Assembly: GCF_003054175.1 (NCBI RefSeq)
Contig: NZ_QBKN01000001.1
Span: forward strand, 62,001 to 126,000
DNA from: Allosediminivita pacifica
GTDB lineage: Bacteria > Pseudomonadota > Alphaproteobacteria > Rhodobacterales > Rhodobacteraceae
DNA: 64,000 nt
Direction: 5' to 3'
Under the pieces are notes generated by a model. It was not told the origin of the DNA and ran no database searches. It was given only the letters and a program-made list of their open reading frames with translations. This document shows, piece after piece, positions 49,935 to 59,487 of the stretch (positions are counted from its first letter, which is position 1; each line of letters begins with the position of its first letter). The position numbers and the translations under genes were made by a program.

Positions 49935-51182
49935 ATGACGCATCACGATCAAACCCTCGCCGCTCAGTCCGGCAGTACGGCCTCGGGCGAGGTGCCCTTC
50001 GACCCCGCCGACCTGTTCTATTCGCGTACCGACGAACGGGGCGTCATCATCGAGGGCAACGGGATCTTCCGCCGGATCTCGGGCTACGGCTGGTCCGAGC
50101 TCAAGGGCGCGCCACACAAGATCATCCGCCACCCGGATTCGCCCAAGGGGCTGTTCCACCTCTACTGGCAGCGGCTCAAGGCCGGGAAATCGGTCGTCGC
50201 CTACGTCAAGAACCGTGCCAAGGACGGGCGGCTCTACTGGGTGATAGCGCTCGCCTGGAACATCGAGGGCGGCTACATAGCCATCCGGGCCAAGCCCCAT
50301 TCCGAGCTCTTCGACAAGGTCCGCGACATCTACCGGGTGCTCCGCGAGGAAGAGGACCAGGGCCTTTCCCCCGAACGCAGCGCTGCCCGTCTGCAGGAGG
50401 AAATCGCCAAGCTCGGCTTCCAATCCTACGATTCCTTCATGGCTGCCGCGCTCGCGGCCGAGCTGAAGTCGCGCGCCGATCTTATCGGCGTGCCGGTGAC
50501 CCAGTTGCAGAGCCGCTTCCTCGAGATGCACGAGACCATCCTGCGCATCCGCAAGGAAACCGACGAGATGACCGAGATCTTCAAGGCCATCCGCACAGTG
50601 CCCATGAACATGCGCATCATCGCCTCGCGGCTCGAGAATGCGGGCGGGCCGATCAGCGCGATCTCGGTGAACTACGGCCAGATGCTGGACGAGATGGCCA
50701 TGTGGGTCCGTGAATTCGTCGATGGCGACAAGAGCACCTTTTCGCGCATCTACCACTCGATCGAGCATGGGCAACTGGTGGTTAATGCCGCGGCGCTGCA
50801 GGAAGAGATGTCGAACCTCTTCGAGGAGGATCTGAAGGGTGCGGCCAATACCGAGCACCTTGACCACGACCGCAAGCTGCTCGTCGACGAGGCCGCGAAT
50901 TTCAAGAAGGTCGCGGCGCAATCGCTCAAGGTGGTCGAGACCGAGGCCGCGCGGCTGAGCCGCAGCGTGCTGGACATGAAGCGCTACGTGACCGGGCTCA
51001 GTTCCACGCGGATGATGTGCAAGATCGAGAGTGCGACGCTCTCGGGGTCTGGCAACGCACTCGTCGGTATCGTCGACCAGCTCGACAACTGCCAGGATGA
51101 GATCGAGGCGCGCCTTGCCCGGATCGTCGAGCACAACACCGTGATCCAGAACAACACCGCCATGCTGCGGGCAAGCGACTGA
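49935..51182 (+). CDS. Soluble PAS-domain protein, Aer-like sensor without MCP tip
   Basis: A 415-residue cytoplasmic protein. The N-terminal PAS domain is of Aer type: GNGIFRRISGYGWSELKGAP, HKIIRHPDSPKGLFHLYWQR, VAYVKNRAKDGRLYWV (about 25-120). The remaining 290 residues are predicted long helices (for example ETILRIRKETDEMTEIFKAI). The MCP signalling hairpin (EAARAGE-type), HAMP and kinase motifs are absent, and no membrane helix is seen. It may be a sensory adaptor or a chemoreceptor relative that lost its tip. ATG 49935 is preceded by GGATCCCGAC, a weak ribosome site. Confidence 0.8.
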   Translation: MTHHDQTLAAQSGSTASGEVPFDPADLFYSRTDERGVIIEGNGIFRRISGYGWSELKGAPHKIIRHPDSPKGLFHLYWQRLKAGKSVVAYVKNRAKDGRLYWVIALAWNIEGGYIAIRAKPHSELFDKVRDIYRVLREEEDQGLSPERSAARLQEEIAKLGFQSYDSFMAAALAAELKSRADLIGVPVTQLQSRFLEMHETILRIRKETDEMTEIFKAIRTVPMNMRIIASRLENAGGPISAISVNYGQMLDEMAMWVREFVDGDKSTFSRIYHSIEHGQLVVNAAALQEEMSNLFEEDLKGAANTEHLDHDRKLLVDEAANFKKVAAQSLKVVETEAARLSRSVLDMKRYVTGLSSTRMMCKIESATLSGSGNALVGIVDQLDNCQDEIEARLARIVEHNTVIQNNTAMLRASD

Positions 51183-51210
51183 CCCGTCACTACTCACGGA
51201 ACGGGACGGA

Positions 51211-51244
51211 AAAGGGCCGCATCCAGCTGGATGCGGCCCTTTTT
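51211..51244. terminator. Bidirectional terminator between the PAS gene and ilvE
   Basis: AAGGGCCGCATCC (51212-51224) pairs with GGATGCGGCCCTT (51229-51241) over AGCT. T residues at 51240-51244 serve the plus strand and A residues at 51211-51213 the minus strand, so both convergent genes may stop here. Confidence 0.85.
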
Positions 51245-51266
51245 GATTTCACGCGAAAGCCGCGGC

Positions 51267-52139
51267 TCAGCTGCGCACGAAATCCTCGTAGTCCTGCGCG
51301 ATGTCGCGGGTCATGGCACCGACCTCGAAGGTGTAGTCGCCGATCTGCCCGACGGGCGTGACCTCGGCGGCGGTGCCGGTCAGCCAGCACTGTTCGAAGC
51401 CTTCCAGCTCTTCGGGCATGATGTGGCGCTCGTGCACCGTCACGCCGCGCTCCTTCAGCATCTCGATCACGGTCTGCCGCGTCAGACCGTTCAGGAAGCA
51501 GTCGGGCAGGGGGGTGTGCACCTCACCGTCCTTGACGAAGAAGATGTTGGCGCCCGTCGCCTCGGCCACGTAGCCGCGATAGTCCATGAAGAGCGCGTCC
51601 GAGCAGCCCTTGGCCTCGGCCGCGTGCTTGGAGGTGGTGCAGATCATGTAGAGACCCGCCGCCTTGGCATGCACCGGGATGGTCTCGGGGCTCGGCCGCT
51701 TCCACTTGGCGATGTCGAGCTTGGCGCCCTTCATCTTGGCGTCGCCGTAGTAGTTGCCCCAGCCCCAGGCGGCGATCGCCAGCCGGACGGGGTTGCGCGC
51801 CGAAGCGACGCCCATGTCCTCGCCCGCGCCGCGCCAGGCCACCGCCCGGACGTAGCCGTCGGTCAGGCCGTTCGCCTCGAGCACCTGGGCCTTGGCGGCC
51901 TCGATCTCGTCGACCGAGAAGGGGATCTCGAAGTCCAGCTCGCCCGCGGAATAATGCAGCCGCTCGGAGTGCTTGCGCGACAGGAAGATCTTGCCGTTGT
52001 AGGCGCGCTCGCCCTCGAAGACGGAACTGGCGTAGTGCAGCGCATGGGTCAGCACGTGTACCTGCGCCGCCCGCCAATCGATCAGCTTGCCGTCCATCCA
52101 GATCTTGCCGTCGCGGTCGTCGTAGGCTCCGTCAGCCAT
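51267..52139 (-). CDS. ilvE: Branched-chain amino acid aminotransferase
   Basis: A 290-residue fold-type IV PLP enzyme that makes or degrades leucine, isoleucine and valine. Signatures: VHVLTHALHYASSVFEGERA near the start, the PLP Lys at about 159 in IPVHAKAAGLYM, and the family pattern EATGANIFFVKDGEVHTP through FLNGLTRQTVIEML. AAGGAGAAAGG precedes ATG 52139. It is divergent from petP. Confidence 0.95.
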   Translation of the reverse strand: MADGAYDDRDGKIWMDGKLIDWRAAQVHVLTHALHYASSVFEGERAYNGKIFLSRKHSERLHYSAGELDFEIPFSVDEIEAAKAQVLEANGLTDGYVRAVAWRGAGEDMGVASARNPVRLAIAAWGWGNYYGDAKMKGAKLDIAKWKRPSPETIPVHAKAAGLYMICTTSKHAAEAKGCSDALFMDYRGYVAEATGANIFFVKDGEVHTPLPDCFLNGLTRQTVIEMLKERGVTVHERHIMPEELEGFEQCWLTGTAAEVTPVGQIGDYTFEVGAMTRDIAQDYEDFVRS

Positions 52140-52174
52140 GGCCTTTCTCCTTCATCTTCGCTCTTTTTTGCGAT

Positions 52175-52213
52175 TGTTGCGCAATTTGCGTCCGGATCGG
52201 ACGTAATGTTGCG
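52175..52213. promoter_or_regulatory. Possible MarR (PetP) binding sites
   Basis: TGTTGCG occurs at 52175-52181, where it is part of the palindrome TTGCGCAA (52177-52184), and again at 52207-52213, 32 bp later. They lie between the divergent ilvE and petP genes. MarR regulators often bind near their own gene, but the link is inference. Confidence 0.3.
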
Positions 52214-52293
52214 TGAAAACTGGGGATCGCTACCAATTCCGGGTTGGAGTGTCAACAACGCTGACTTAAAGTGCGCCAAAAGACGGAGGCGAC

Positions 52294-52803
52294 ATGACCG
52301 AGGCACCGGGCGGACAGGCCAGCGGCGAGACCCTGCTCTACCTGACGGACGAACAGCTGCGTCAGGGCGCGGAGGCGATGTTCTTTGCGTATCGGGGGTT
52401 TACGGCCGATCCCGACCGCATCCTTGCGGGCCTCAGCTACGGGCGGGCGCACCACCGGGCGTTGCATTTCATTCACGGCGCGCCGGGCACCACGGTCAAC
52501 AACCTGCTCTCGATCCTAGGCGTCACCAAGCAGTCCCTGAACCGCGTCCTGCGCACGCTGATCGCCGACGGGCTGGTCGAGTCGCGCGTCGGTCGCGACG
52601 ACAAGCGCGAACGCCACCTTCACCTGACCGAGGCCGGTCGCGCGCTCGAACAGGAGCTGACCGACGTGCAGCGCGCTCGCATGCGCACCGCCTACCGCCA
52701 GGCCGGGCCCGAGGCCGTCGCCGGTTTCCGGAAGGTGCTCGAGGCAATGATGGACCCAGAGCAGCGCCGACAGTACAAGGCTCTGCGGGAGGGCCGAGGA
52801 TGA
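52294..52803 (+). CDS. petP: MarR family regulator (PetP-like)
   Basis: A 169-residue winged-helix protein: LGVTKQSLNRVLRTLIADGL is the recognition helix region and VGRDDKRERHLHLTEAGRAL the wing with the DxR motif of MarR proteins. It overlaps the following response-regulator gene by 4 bp (ATGA). This pairing matches PetP-PetR of Rhodobacter capsulatus, where petR and petP affect cytochrome bc1 genes. The name rests on that arrangement and remembered similarity. Ligand unknown. GGAGGCGAC precedes ATG 52294. Confidence 0.85.
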   Translation: MTEAPGGQASGETLLYLTDEQLRQGAEAMFFAYRGFTADPDRILAGLSYGRAHHRALHFIHGAPGTTVNNLLSILGVTKQSLNRVLRTLIADGLVESRVGRDDKRERHLHLTEAGRALEQELTDVQRARMRTAYRQAGPEAVAGFRKVLEAMMDPEQRRQYKALREGRG

Positions 52804-53501
52804 GCGCACCGGAACCGCACCTGCTGATCGTCGATGACGACGAACGCATCAGGGGACTCTTGCAGAAATATCTCATGCGTGCCGGCTTTCTTGTCACCGC
52901 CGCGCGGGACGCGGCCCATGCCCGCCGGATCCTGTCGGGGCTGGATTTCGACCTGCTGGTGCTCGACGTGATGATGCCGGGCGAGGACGGCGTCAGCCTG
53001 ACCCGTTCGATCCGCGAGACCCGCGACACGCCGATCCTGCTGCTGACGGCCAGGTCCGAGACCGAGGACCGCATCAAGGGATTGGAGGCAGGGGCCGACG
53101 ACTACCTGACCAAGCCCTTCGAGCCCAAGGAACTGCTGCTGCGGATCAACGCCATCCTGCGCCGCGTGCCAGAGGCCCCCGATGAGAGCGTCGCGCCCAA
53201 GCTGCTGACGCTCGGGCCTTGCCGCTATGACATCGAGCGGGGCGAGATGTGGCGCGGCGAGCAGCTCGTCCGCCTGACCGCCACCGAAAGCGCGCTGATG
53301 AAGATCTTCTCGGGCCGCCCCGGAGAGCCGATCAGCCGCGCGCAGCTGGTCGAGGATCTGGGCCGCGACCGTGGCCAGAGCCAGGAACGCGCCGTCGACG
53401 TGCAGATCACCCGCCTGCGCCGCAAGCTTGAAACGGACCCCAAGCAGCCGCGCTATTTGCAGACGGTGCGCGGGGCCGGTTACATGCTGGCACCGGACTG
53501 A
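52800..53501 (+). CDS. petR: OmpR-family response regulator (PetR-like)
   Basis: A 233-residue regulator. Receiver domain: LLIVDDDERIRGLLQKYLMR, phospho-Asp in LLVLDVMMPGEDGVSL (about Asp58), Lys in YLTKPFEPKELLLRI. Winged helix: LTATESALMKIFSGRPGEP, SQERAVDVQITRLRRKLE and VRGAGYMLAPD. There is no kinase gene next to it. With the coupled MarR gene it corresponds to PetR of Rhodobacter. Target genes here cannot be read. Confidence 0.9.
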   Translation: MSAPEPHLLIVDDDERIRGLLQKYLMRAGFLVTAARDAAHARRILSGLDFDLLVLDVMMPGEDGVSLTRSIRETRDTPILLLTARSETEDRIKGLEAGADDYLTKPFEPKELLLRINAILRRVPEAPDESVAPKLLTLGPCRYDIERGEMWRGEQLVRLTATESALMKIFSGRPGEPISRAQLVEDLGRDRGQSQERAVDVQITRLRRKLETDPKQPRYLQTVRGAGYMLAPD

Positions 53502-53544
53502 TCCCGAAAAGGGACGTCCCCACAAATCACAGGAGGCGGGCACC

Positions 53545-54468
53545 ATGAGCACGGCACTGATCACCCATGCCGATGCGCTCGGGCACGTGACGCCCGAGGG
53601 CCACCCCGAACGCGTTGCACGGATGGAACACGCGCTGCACGCGATCCAGGATCTGCCACTTGAGCGCGTGAGCGCCCCCGAGGCATCCGACGAGGAGCTG
53701 AGGCTCTGCCATCCGCAGCGCTATGTCGACCGCATCCGCGGGGCGATCCCCTCCAGCGGTACGCGGCAGCTCGACGCCGATACCTGGCTGTCGCCCGGCT
53801 CGATGTATGCCGCGCGGCGCGGCGCGGGCGGCGGGCTTCAGGCCGTGGACATGGTGCTGAAGGGCGAGGTCAAGAACGCCTTCGTCGCCATGCGCCCGCC
53901 CGGCCACCATGCCGAGCTCGAGACGCCCATGGGCTTTTGCCTCTTCGGCAACGCGGCCATCGCGGCGAAATACGCGCTCGAGACCCACGGGCTGAAACGC
54001 GTGGCGGTGGTCGATTTCGACGTGCACCACGGCAACGGCACGCAGAACCTGCTCTGGGACGAGGCGCGCACGCTCTTCGTGTCCTCGCAGCAGATGCCGC
54101 TCTGGCCCGGCACTGGCGCCGCGACCGAACGCGGCGCGCATGACAACGTGCTGAACCTGCCGCTGGCCCCGGGCAGCGGCAGCGCCGAGATGCGCAGCGC
54201 CTGGGAGGCCGCCATCCGCCGGATCGAGGCCTGGGCGCCCGAGCTGCTGATCATCTCGGCCGGCTTCGACGCCCATCAGGACGATCCGCTGGCCAACCTC
54301 AACTGGGTGACCGAGGATTACCGCTGGATCACCCGCGCGCTCTGCGCCATGGCGCAGCGCAGCAACGGGGGCCGTGTCGTCTCGACTCTGGAGGGCGGCT
54401 ATGATCTTGAAGCACTGAGCGAGGGCGTGCGCGCCCATGTGGAGGTACTGTTGGAGGCGGGATCGTGA
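53545..54468 (+). CDS. Histone deacetylase family protein (acetylamide hydrolase)
   Basis: A 307-residue zinc hydrolase of the arginase/deacetylase fold. Active-site features: FVAMRPPGHHAELETPMGFC (His pair), VVDFDVHHGNGTQNLL (Asp and His zinc ligands), ISAGFDAHQDDPL (Asp ligand) and EGGYDLEALSEGV (catalytic Tyr). Bacterial members deacetylate acetoin-related, polyamine or other small acetylamides. It begins a five-gene-like run with xseB, whose GTG start overlaps its stop. AGGAGG precedes ATG 53545. Confidence 0.94.
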   Translation: MSTALITHADALGHVTPEGHPERVARMEHALHAIQDLPLERVSAPEASDEELRLCHPQRYVDRIRGAIPSSGTRQLDADTWLSPGSMYAARRGAGGGLQAVDMVLKGEVKNAFVAMRPPGHHAELETPMGFCLFGNAAIAAKYALETHGLKRVAVVDFDVHHGNGTQNLLWDEARTLFVSSQQMPLWPGTGAATERGAHDNVLNLPLAPGSGSAEMRSAWEAAIRRIEAWAPELLIISAGFDAHQDDPLANLNWVTEDYRWITRALCAMAQRSNGGRVVSTLEGGYDLEALSEGVRAHVEVLLEAGS

Positions 54469-54707
54469 GCGAATCCGATGTCGACGAAATGAGCTTCGAG
54501 GCGGCCATGGCCGAGCTGGAGCAGGTGGTCACGCAGCTCGAACGCGGCGAGGTCCCGCTCGAGGAATCGATCAAGCTCTATGAACGCGGCGCGCTGCTGC
54601 GCAAGCGTTGCGAGAAGAAGCTCAAGGAAGCCGAAGAGAAGGTCGCCCAGATCACGCTCGACGCCGAGGGCAACCCCGCCGGCACCAAGCCCGTCGAAGG
54701 GCTCTGA
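54465..54707 (+). CDS. xseB: Exodeoxyribonuclease VII small subunit
   Basis: An 80-residue helical protein: SFEAAMAELEQVVTQLERGE, VPLEESIKLYERGALLRKRC, EKKLKEAEEKVAQITLD. It binds several copies to XseA, the large subunit, which is encoded elsewhere; together they degrade single-stranded DNA. Starts with GTG 54465 overlapping the deacetylase stop (GTGA). The order xseB-ispA-dxs is widely conserved. Confidence 0.95.
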   Translation: MSESDVDEMSFEAAMAELEQVVTQLERGEVPLEESIKLYERGALLRKRCEKKLKEAEEKVAQITLDAEGNPAGTKPVEGL

Positions 54708-54712
54708 CGCCC

Positions 54713-55582
54713 ATGTTCGAGGAAGGGCTGCGCACCGCCGCCGCCGCCATCCGGCAGCACATGAAGCAGGTCATGGACGGGCTGCCCGCGGTGCCCGTGG
54801 CCGAGGCCATGCGCTATGCCAGCGCCGGCGGCAAGCGCCTGCGCGGCTACCTCGTGCTGGAAAGCGCCCGCATGCACGGCGTGGACGAGGCGCAGGCCAT
54901 CTGGCCAGCCACCGGCATCGAGGCGGTGCATGCCTACAGCCTCGTGCACGACGATCTGCCCAGCATGGACGACGACGACCTGCGCCGTGGTCAGCCGACG
55001 GTGCACCGCCGCTGGGATGAACCGACCGCGGTTCTTGCGGGGGATGCCCTGCAGACGCTGGGCTTCGAACTTGTCGCCAACCCCCAGTGCCATCCGGACC
55101 CGGCGGTGCGCGCGGAACTCGCGCTGACCCTGGCCCGCGCGGCGGGGGCACGCGGCATGGTGCTGGGGCAGGCGCTCGACATGGCGGCCGAGGCCACCGA
55201 CACGCCACTGGGCTTGTCGGAGATCACCGCGCTGCAGGCCGGCAAGACCGGCGCCCTGATCCGCTGGTCGGCCGAGGCGGGCGCGCGGATGGGCGGCGGT
55301 GACGTGGCACCGCTCACGCTCTACGCCGAGAAGCTGGGCCTCGCCTTCCAGATCGCGGACGACATCCTCGACGTCGAGGGCGATCCCGACGCCGTCGGCA
55401 AGGCGGTGGGCAAGGACGCCGGACGCGGCAAGGCGACCTTCGTGTCGCTGCTGGGGCTGGACGGCGCGAAAAAGCGGGCCACCCTTCTGGTGGACGAGGC
55501 CTGCACCGCGCTCGATCCCTACGGCGAGGAGGGCGAGAACTTGCGACAGGCCGCCCGTTTCGTTATTTCCCGCCGGAACTGA
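54713..55582 (+). CDS. ispA: Farnesyl diphosphate synthase (geranyltranstransferase)
   Basis: A 289-residue prenyltransferase joining IPP to DMAPP and GPP. First Asp-rich motif: [20 protein letters not shown] (about 79-92); second: [13 protein letters not shown] (about 220). [13 protein letters not shown] near 40 carries the IPP-binding residues. It supplies farnesyl diphosphate for quinones, carrier lipid and, in phototrophic relatives, carotenoids. It starts 5 bp after xseB; dxs follows after 16 bp. Confidence 0.94.
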   Translation: MFEEGLRTAAAAIRQHMKQVMDGLPAVPVAEAMRYASAGGKRLRGYLVLESARMHGVDEAQAIWPATGIEAVHAYSLVHDDLPSMDDDDLRRGQPTVHRRWDEPTAVLAGDALQTLGFELVANPQCHPDPAVRAELALTLARAAGARGMVLGQALDMAAEATDTPLGLSEITALQAGKTGALIRWSAEAGARMGGGDVAPLTLYAEKLGLAFQIADDILDVEGDPDAVGKAVGKDAGRGKATFVSLLGLDGAKKRATLLVDEACTALDPYGEEGENLRQAARFVISRRN

Positions 55583-55598
55583 CAACCGAGGTACAGTC

Positions 55599-57524
55599 AT
55601 GTCGGATCGTCCCGCCACCCCGCTTCTCGACACGGTGGCGACACCTGCCGATCTCAAGCGTTTCGACGATGCCCAGCTACGACAGCTGGCCGACGAGCTG
55701 CGCGAGGAGACGATCTCGGCGGTATCCGTGACCGGCGGGCACCTCGGCGCAGGTCTTGGCGTGGTCGAACTGACCGTCGCGCTGCATGCGGTCTTCGACG
55801 CCCCGCGCGACAAGATCGTCTGGGACGTGTCGCACCAGACCTACCCGCACAAGATCCTGACCGGGCGCCGCGACCGCATCCGCACCCTGCGCCAGAAGGA
55901 CGGGCTGAGCGGCTTCACCAAGCGCAGCGAAAGCCCCTTCGATCCCTTCGGCGCGGCCCACAGCTCCACCTCGATCAGCGCGGCGCTGGGCTTTGCCGCC
56001 GCGCGCGACTTGGGCGGGGCCTGCGACACCGGCCACGGCGACAGCATCGCGGTGATCGGCGACGGCGCGCTCAGCGCCGGCATGGCCTACGAGGCGCTCA
56101 ACAACGCGGGCCACATGGGCAAGCGGATGATCGTCATCCTCAACGACAACGAGATGTCCATCGCGCCCCCAACCGGCGCCATGTCGTCCTACCTGTCGCG
56201 GCTTTACGCCGAGGCGCCTTTCCAGGACCTGAAAAGCGCGGCCAAGCACGCCGTGAGCCTGCTGCCCCCGCCCTTCCAGGAGGGCGCACGCCGCGCCAAG
56301 GACCTGCTCAAGGGCATGACCATGGGCGGCACGCTTTTCGAGGAACTCGGCTTCAGCTACCTCGGCCCCATCGACGGGCACGACCTCGACCAGCTCCTGC
56401 CGATCCTGCGCACGGTCAAGACGCGCGCCAAGGGGCCGATCCTGATCCATGCGATCACCAAGAAGGGCAAGGGCTACCACCCGGCCGAGCACGCCCCCGA
56501 CAAGGGCCACGCGCGGTCCAAGTTCGACGTGGCCACCGGCGAGCAGAAGAAGGCGCCCTCCAACGCGCCCGCCTATACCAAGGTCTTCGCCCGCGCGCTG
56601 ATGGATCAGGCCGAGGGCGATCCGCGCATCTGCGCCGTGACCGCCGCCATGCCCGACGGCACCGGGCTCGACCTCTTTGCCGAGAAATTCCCCGCCCGCA
56701 CCTTCGACGTGGGCATCGCTGAACAGCACGGCGTGACCTTCTGCGCTGGCCTCGCGGCGGGCGGCATGCGGCCCTTCTGCGCCATGTATTCCACCTTCCT
56801 GCAGCGTGGCTACGACCAGATCGTGCACGACGTGGCGATCCAGCGTCTGCCCGTGCGCTTCGCCATCGACCGCGCGGGGCTCGTGGGCGCTGACGGCGCC
56901 ACCCACGCAGGCAGCTACGACGTGGCGTACCTGTCGAACCTGCCGGGCTTCACCGTCATGGCCGCCGCCGACGAGGCCGAGCTTGTTCACATGGTCGCCA
57001 CCGCCGCCGCGCATGACGACGGCCCCATCGCCTTCCGCTACCCGCGCGGCGAAGGCGAGGGCGTGACCATGCCCGAAAAGGGCGTCCCGCTGGAAATCGG
57101 CAAGGGCCGGATGATCCGCGAGGGCGGCCGCGTGGCGATCCTGTCCTTCGGCACCCGCCTGGGCGAGACCCTGCGCGCCTGCGAGGCGCTCGAGGCGCGC
57201 GGCATCACGCCGACCGTGGCCGACGCGCGTTTCGCCAAGCCGCTGGACCGCGATCTGATCCTGACCCTTGCCCGCGATCATGAGGCGCTGATCACCATCG
57301 AGGAGGGCGCCGTGGGCGGGTTCGGCAGCCACGTGGCGCAGCTTCTGTCCGACGAGGGCGTCTTCGACCACGGGCTGAAGTTCCGCTCGATGGTGCTGCC
57401 CGACATCTTCATCGACCAGGCCAGCCCCCGCGACATGTACGAGGCCGCGGGCCTTAACGCCGAGCAGATCGAGGCCAAGGTGTTGTCGGTGCTGGGCGTT
57501 GACGTGCTGGAAAAGCGGGCCTGA
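55599..57524 (+). CDS. dxs: 1-deoxy-D-xylulose-5-phosphate synthase
   Basis: A 641-residue thiamine-diphosphate enzyme that condenses pyruvate and glyceraldehyde 3-phosphate, entry to the MEP isoprenoid pathway. Landmarks: [19 protein letters not shown] (about 45-65), the ThDP motif [34 protein letters not shown], the transketolase middle domain ([17 protein letters not shown] with the catalytic Glu) and a C-terminal domain with [19 protein letters not shown] lies 6 bp before ATG 55599. The gene is clustered with xseB and ispA. Confidence 0.97.
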   Translation: MSDRPATPLLDTVATPADLKRFDDAQLRQLADELREETISAVSVTGGHLGAGLGVVELTVALHAVFDAPRDKIVWDVSHQTYPHKILTGRRDRIRTLRQKDGLSGFTKRSESPFDPFGAAHSSTSISAALGFAAARDLGGACDTGHGDSIAVIGDGALSAGMAYEALNNAGHMGKRMIVILNDNEMSIAPPTGAMSSYLSRLYAEAPFQDLKSAAKHAVSLLPPPFQEGARRAKDLLKGMTMGGTLFEELGFSYLGPIDGHDLDQLLPILRTVKTRAKGPILIHAITKKGKGYHPAEHAPDKGHARSKFDVATGEQKKAPSNAPAYTKVFARALMDQAEGDPRICAVTAAMPDGTGLDLFAEKFPARTFDVGIAEQHGVTFCAGLAAGGMRPFCAMYSTFLQRGYDQIVHDVAIQRLPVRFAIDRAGLVGADGATHAGSYDVAYLSNLPGFTVMAAADEAELVHMVATAAAHDDGPIAFRYPRGEGEGVTMPEKGVPLEIGKGRMIREGGRVAILSFGTRLGETLRACEALEARGITPTVADARFAKPLDRDLILTLARDHEALITIEEGAVGGFGSHVAQLLSDEGVFDHGLKFRSMVLPDIFIDQASPRDMYEAAGLNAEQIEAKVLSVLGVDVLEKRA

Positions 57525-57767
57525 GGGCAGGGGGGCACAGATACGCCCCAGAGCGGAATCAAGGGGCGTCAGCCCGCCGCGCATCGTCATGCTGAAAGCA
57601 TGCCTTCGGCATGACCGCGCCCCCACGCGGCGGCGATTTGGCAGAGGCTTGGTTCTTCGTGTCAGGGTCGTCCGGATTTGCCGGGATAAACCGAGAAGCT
57701 CAGAGGTCCGGATCGCCACCGCGCGCGGCTGCGATGCGCGGCTTCGACGCCCGCCCGGCTCTTCCCC

Positions 57768-58358
57768 TCAGACCAGTCCCTGCCAGATGCTGACCAGCAG
57801 CGTCAGCAGCCCGCCGAGGAACACGTAGCCCATCACCACGATCACCCCGTCGCGCACCATGAGGCCAAGCGCCAGCAGCGACACGCCCGTGGCCCCGATC
57901 GAGGTCACCATGGGCAGCGGCTCCAGCAGTGGCCAGGGCAGGGCGGTCAGCAGGATCGCCACTTGCGCCAGCCGCGCCAGCGGCGGCACGGTCAGGAAAT
58001 GCCAGCGGTCGCGGCTGTGCCGGTCGACCCAGGCCGCCGGGCCCCGAAGCCAGTTCATCGCCCGCCGCATGCGTGCTGCTGCCACCGACCGGCGCATGAG
58101 CACCCGGGGCAGCCAGAGATGCTGCCGCCCGATCAGCGCCTGCACCGTCACGGTCACGATGATCAGCATGCCCAGCGTGGGCGACCCTGGAATGGCCGAC
58201 AGTGGGGAGACGAGGATCAGCGCGGGCACCAGGATGACCGAGGCAAAGGATCGGCCCCCCACCTTGGCCATGATCTCGGCCACGGTGACGCGTTCGGCGC
58301 CCGGATCGGGGTCGATCGCATCGATCAGTTCCGTGAGAGAGGCGGGCTCCTGCCCCAT
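57768..58358 (-). CDS. ExoD family membrane protein
   Basis: A 196-residue integral membrane protein of the ExoD family (exopolysaccharide synthesis and alkali tolerance in Sinorhizobium). The N-terminus MGQEPASLTELIDAI is followed by ERVTVAEIMAKVGGRSFASV and several helices (VILVPALILVSPLSAIPGSP, ATGVSLLALGLMVRDGVIVV, GYVFLGGLLTLLVSIWQGL). Its biochemical role is not known. ATG 58358 gives the family length; AGGA lies 10-13 bp upstream. In-frame codons further upstream (to 58448) lack a good site. The 243 bp between it and dxs hold only a short CATGCC/GGCATG hairpin. Confidence 0.87.
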   Translation of the reverse strand: MGQEPASLTELIDAIDPDPGAERVTVAEIMAKVGGRSFASVILVPALILVSPLSAIPGSPTLGMLIIVTVTVQALIGRQHLWLPRVLMRRSVAAARMRRAMNWLRGPAAWVDRHSRDRWHFLTVPPLARLAQVAILLTALPWPLLEPLPMVTSIGATGVSLLALGLMVRDGVIVVMGYVFLGGLLTLLVSIWQGLV

Positions 58359-58490
58359 CTGCGCAATCCTGTTTCCCGTCCGCAGCGAGACGCCCGGCGA
58401 GAGGTGGAAGTGTGGTATCCCCCCGGGAAATGCAAGATTATTCGGCACGATTGAAACGCGGGGCGCAAGACGCCGCCGAAAGGCGGGGTC

Positions 58491-59348
58491 TCAGTCGCCC
58501 TCGGCCTCCAGCAGTGCCCGCAGCCCCACGCGGTAGTCGGGGTATTTCAGGCCCACGCCCAGCTCGTCCTTGATGCGGGCGTTGGAGACACGCTTGTTCT
58601 CGGCATAGAAGCTGCGCGCCATAGGGCTCATGTCGGCCTCCTCCAGCGGCACCTCGGGCGGGCGCTCGACGCCCAGCAGGTCGGCGGCCAGCGCGATCAC
58701 GTCCTGCGGCGGGGCGGGATCGTCGTCGCAGACATTGTAGGCCGCGCCGGGGTTCGGATGCTCGATGGAGGCATGAAGAACCTGCGCGATGTCCTCGACG
58801 TGGATGCGCGAGAACACCTGTCCCGGCTTGATCAGCCGCCGCGCCGTACCGCGGCGGACCTTCGCGAAGGGGCCGCGGCCCGGGCCGTAGATGCCCGCGA
58901 TGCGGAAGATGTGAAGCGGCAGACCGGGAATGGACTGCCACTCGCGCTCGGCCATCACACGGAGCTGGCCGCGTTCGGTCGAAGGCTCCAGCGGTGTGCT
59001 TTCGTCCACCCAGCCGCCGTCGTGGTCGCCGTAGACCCCGGTGGTGGACAGGTAGCCCACCCAGTCGAGCGCCGGCGCGCGCTCGCGCAGCGCGTCGCCA
59101 AGCACCGCGATGGAAGGGTCCTCTCCGTCGCGCGGCGAGGCCGAGACGAGAACGTGGGTCGCCTCTGCCAGCGCGGCGCGCAGCGTGATCTCTTCCCACA
59201 TCACCGGCCGCACGCCGGTTTCCGCGATCTCTTCGGCCTTTTCGGCCGAGCGTGTGGTGCCCATGACGGTCCAGCCTAGGGGCATCAGGCGGTGGGCCAG
59301 CGCCTGCGCGCAATAGCCGTGGCCGAGTGTGAGAAGCGTGCGTGTCAT
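58491..59348 (-). CDS. NAD-dependent epimerase/dehydratase-like protein (YeeZ-like)
   Basis: A 285-residue extended-SDR relative. The front reads LLTLGHGYCAQALAHRLMPL, a Rossmann start with GxGYxA as in YeeZ. Then TTGVYGDHDGGWVDESTPLE and IFRIAGIYGPGRGPFAKVRR follow, typical of the family, with RIHVEDIAQVLHASIEHPN later. The usual Tyr-x-x-x-Lys pair is absent or altered, so catalysis is doubtful and the substrate unknown. ATG 59348 is followed by MTRTLLTLGHG. Confidence 0.87.
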   Translation of the reverse strand: MTRTLLTLGHGYCAQALAHRLMPLGWTVMGTTRSAEKAEEIAETGVRPVMWEEITLRAALAEATHVLVSASPRDGEDPSIAVLGDALRERAPALDWVGYLSTTGVYGDHDGGWVDESTPLEPSTERGQLRVMAEREWQSIPGLPLHIFRIAGIYGPGRGPFAKVRRGTARRLIKPGQVFSRIHVEDIAQVLHASIEHPNPGAAYNVCDDDPAPPQDVIALAADLLGVERPPEVPLEEADMSPMARSFYAENKRVSNARIKDELGVGLKYPDYRVGLRALLEAEGD

Positions 59349-59487
59349 TGCGTGAAACTGAGTGTGCGAGCGGTCGATTGCAAGCACGCTTCGGTGGAAA
59401 GCCGCGCGGAATGCGGCAGTGCGGAAACGTCGGACGCACTCCGCGCGTTTGCGGCACAGACCCGAAGCGAATGCGAAAGGTTGTAAC

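Noticed and set aside
57525-57767. Gene or RNA between dxs and the ExoD gene
   Set aside because: Only a short CATGCC/GGCATG hairpin was seen; no coding frame or terminator of quality.
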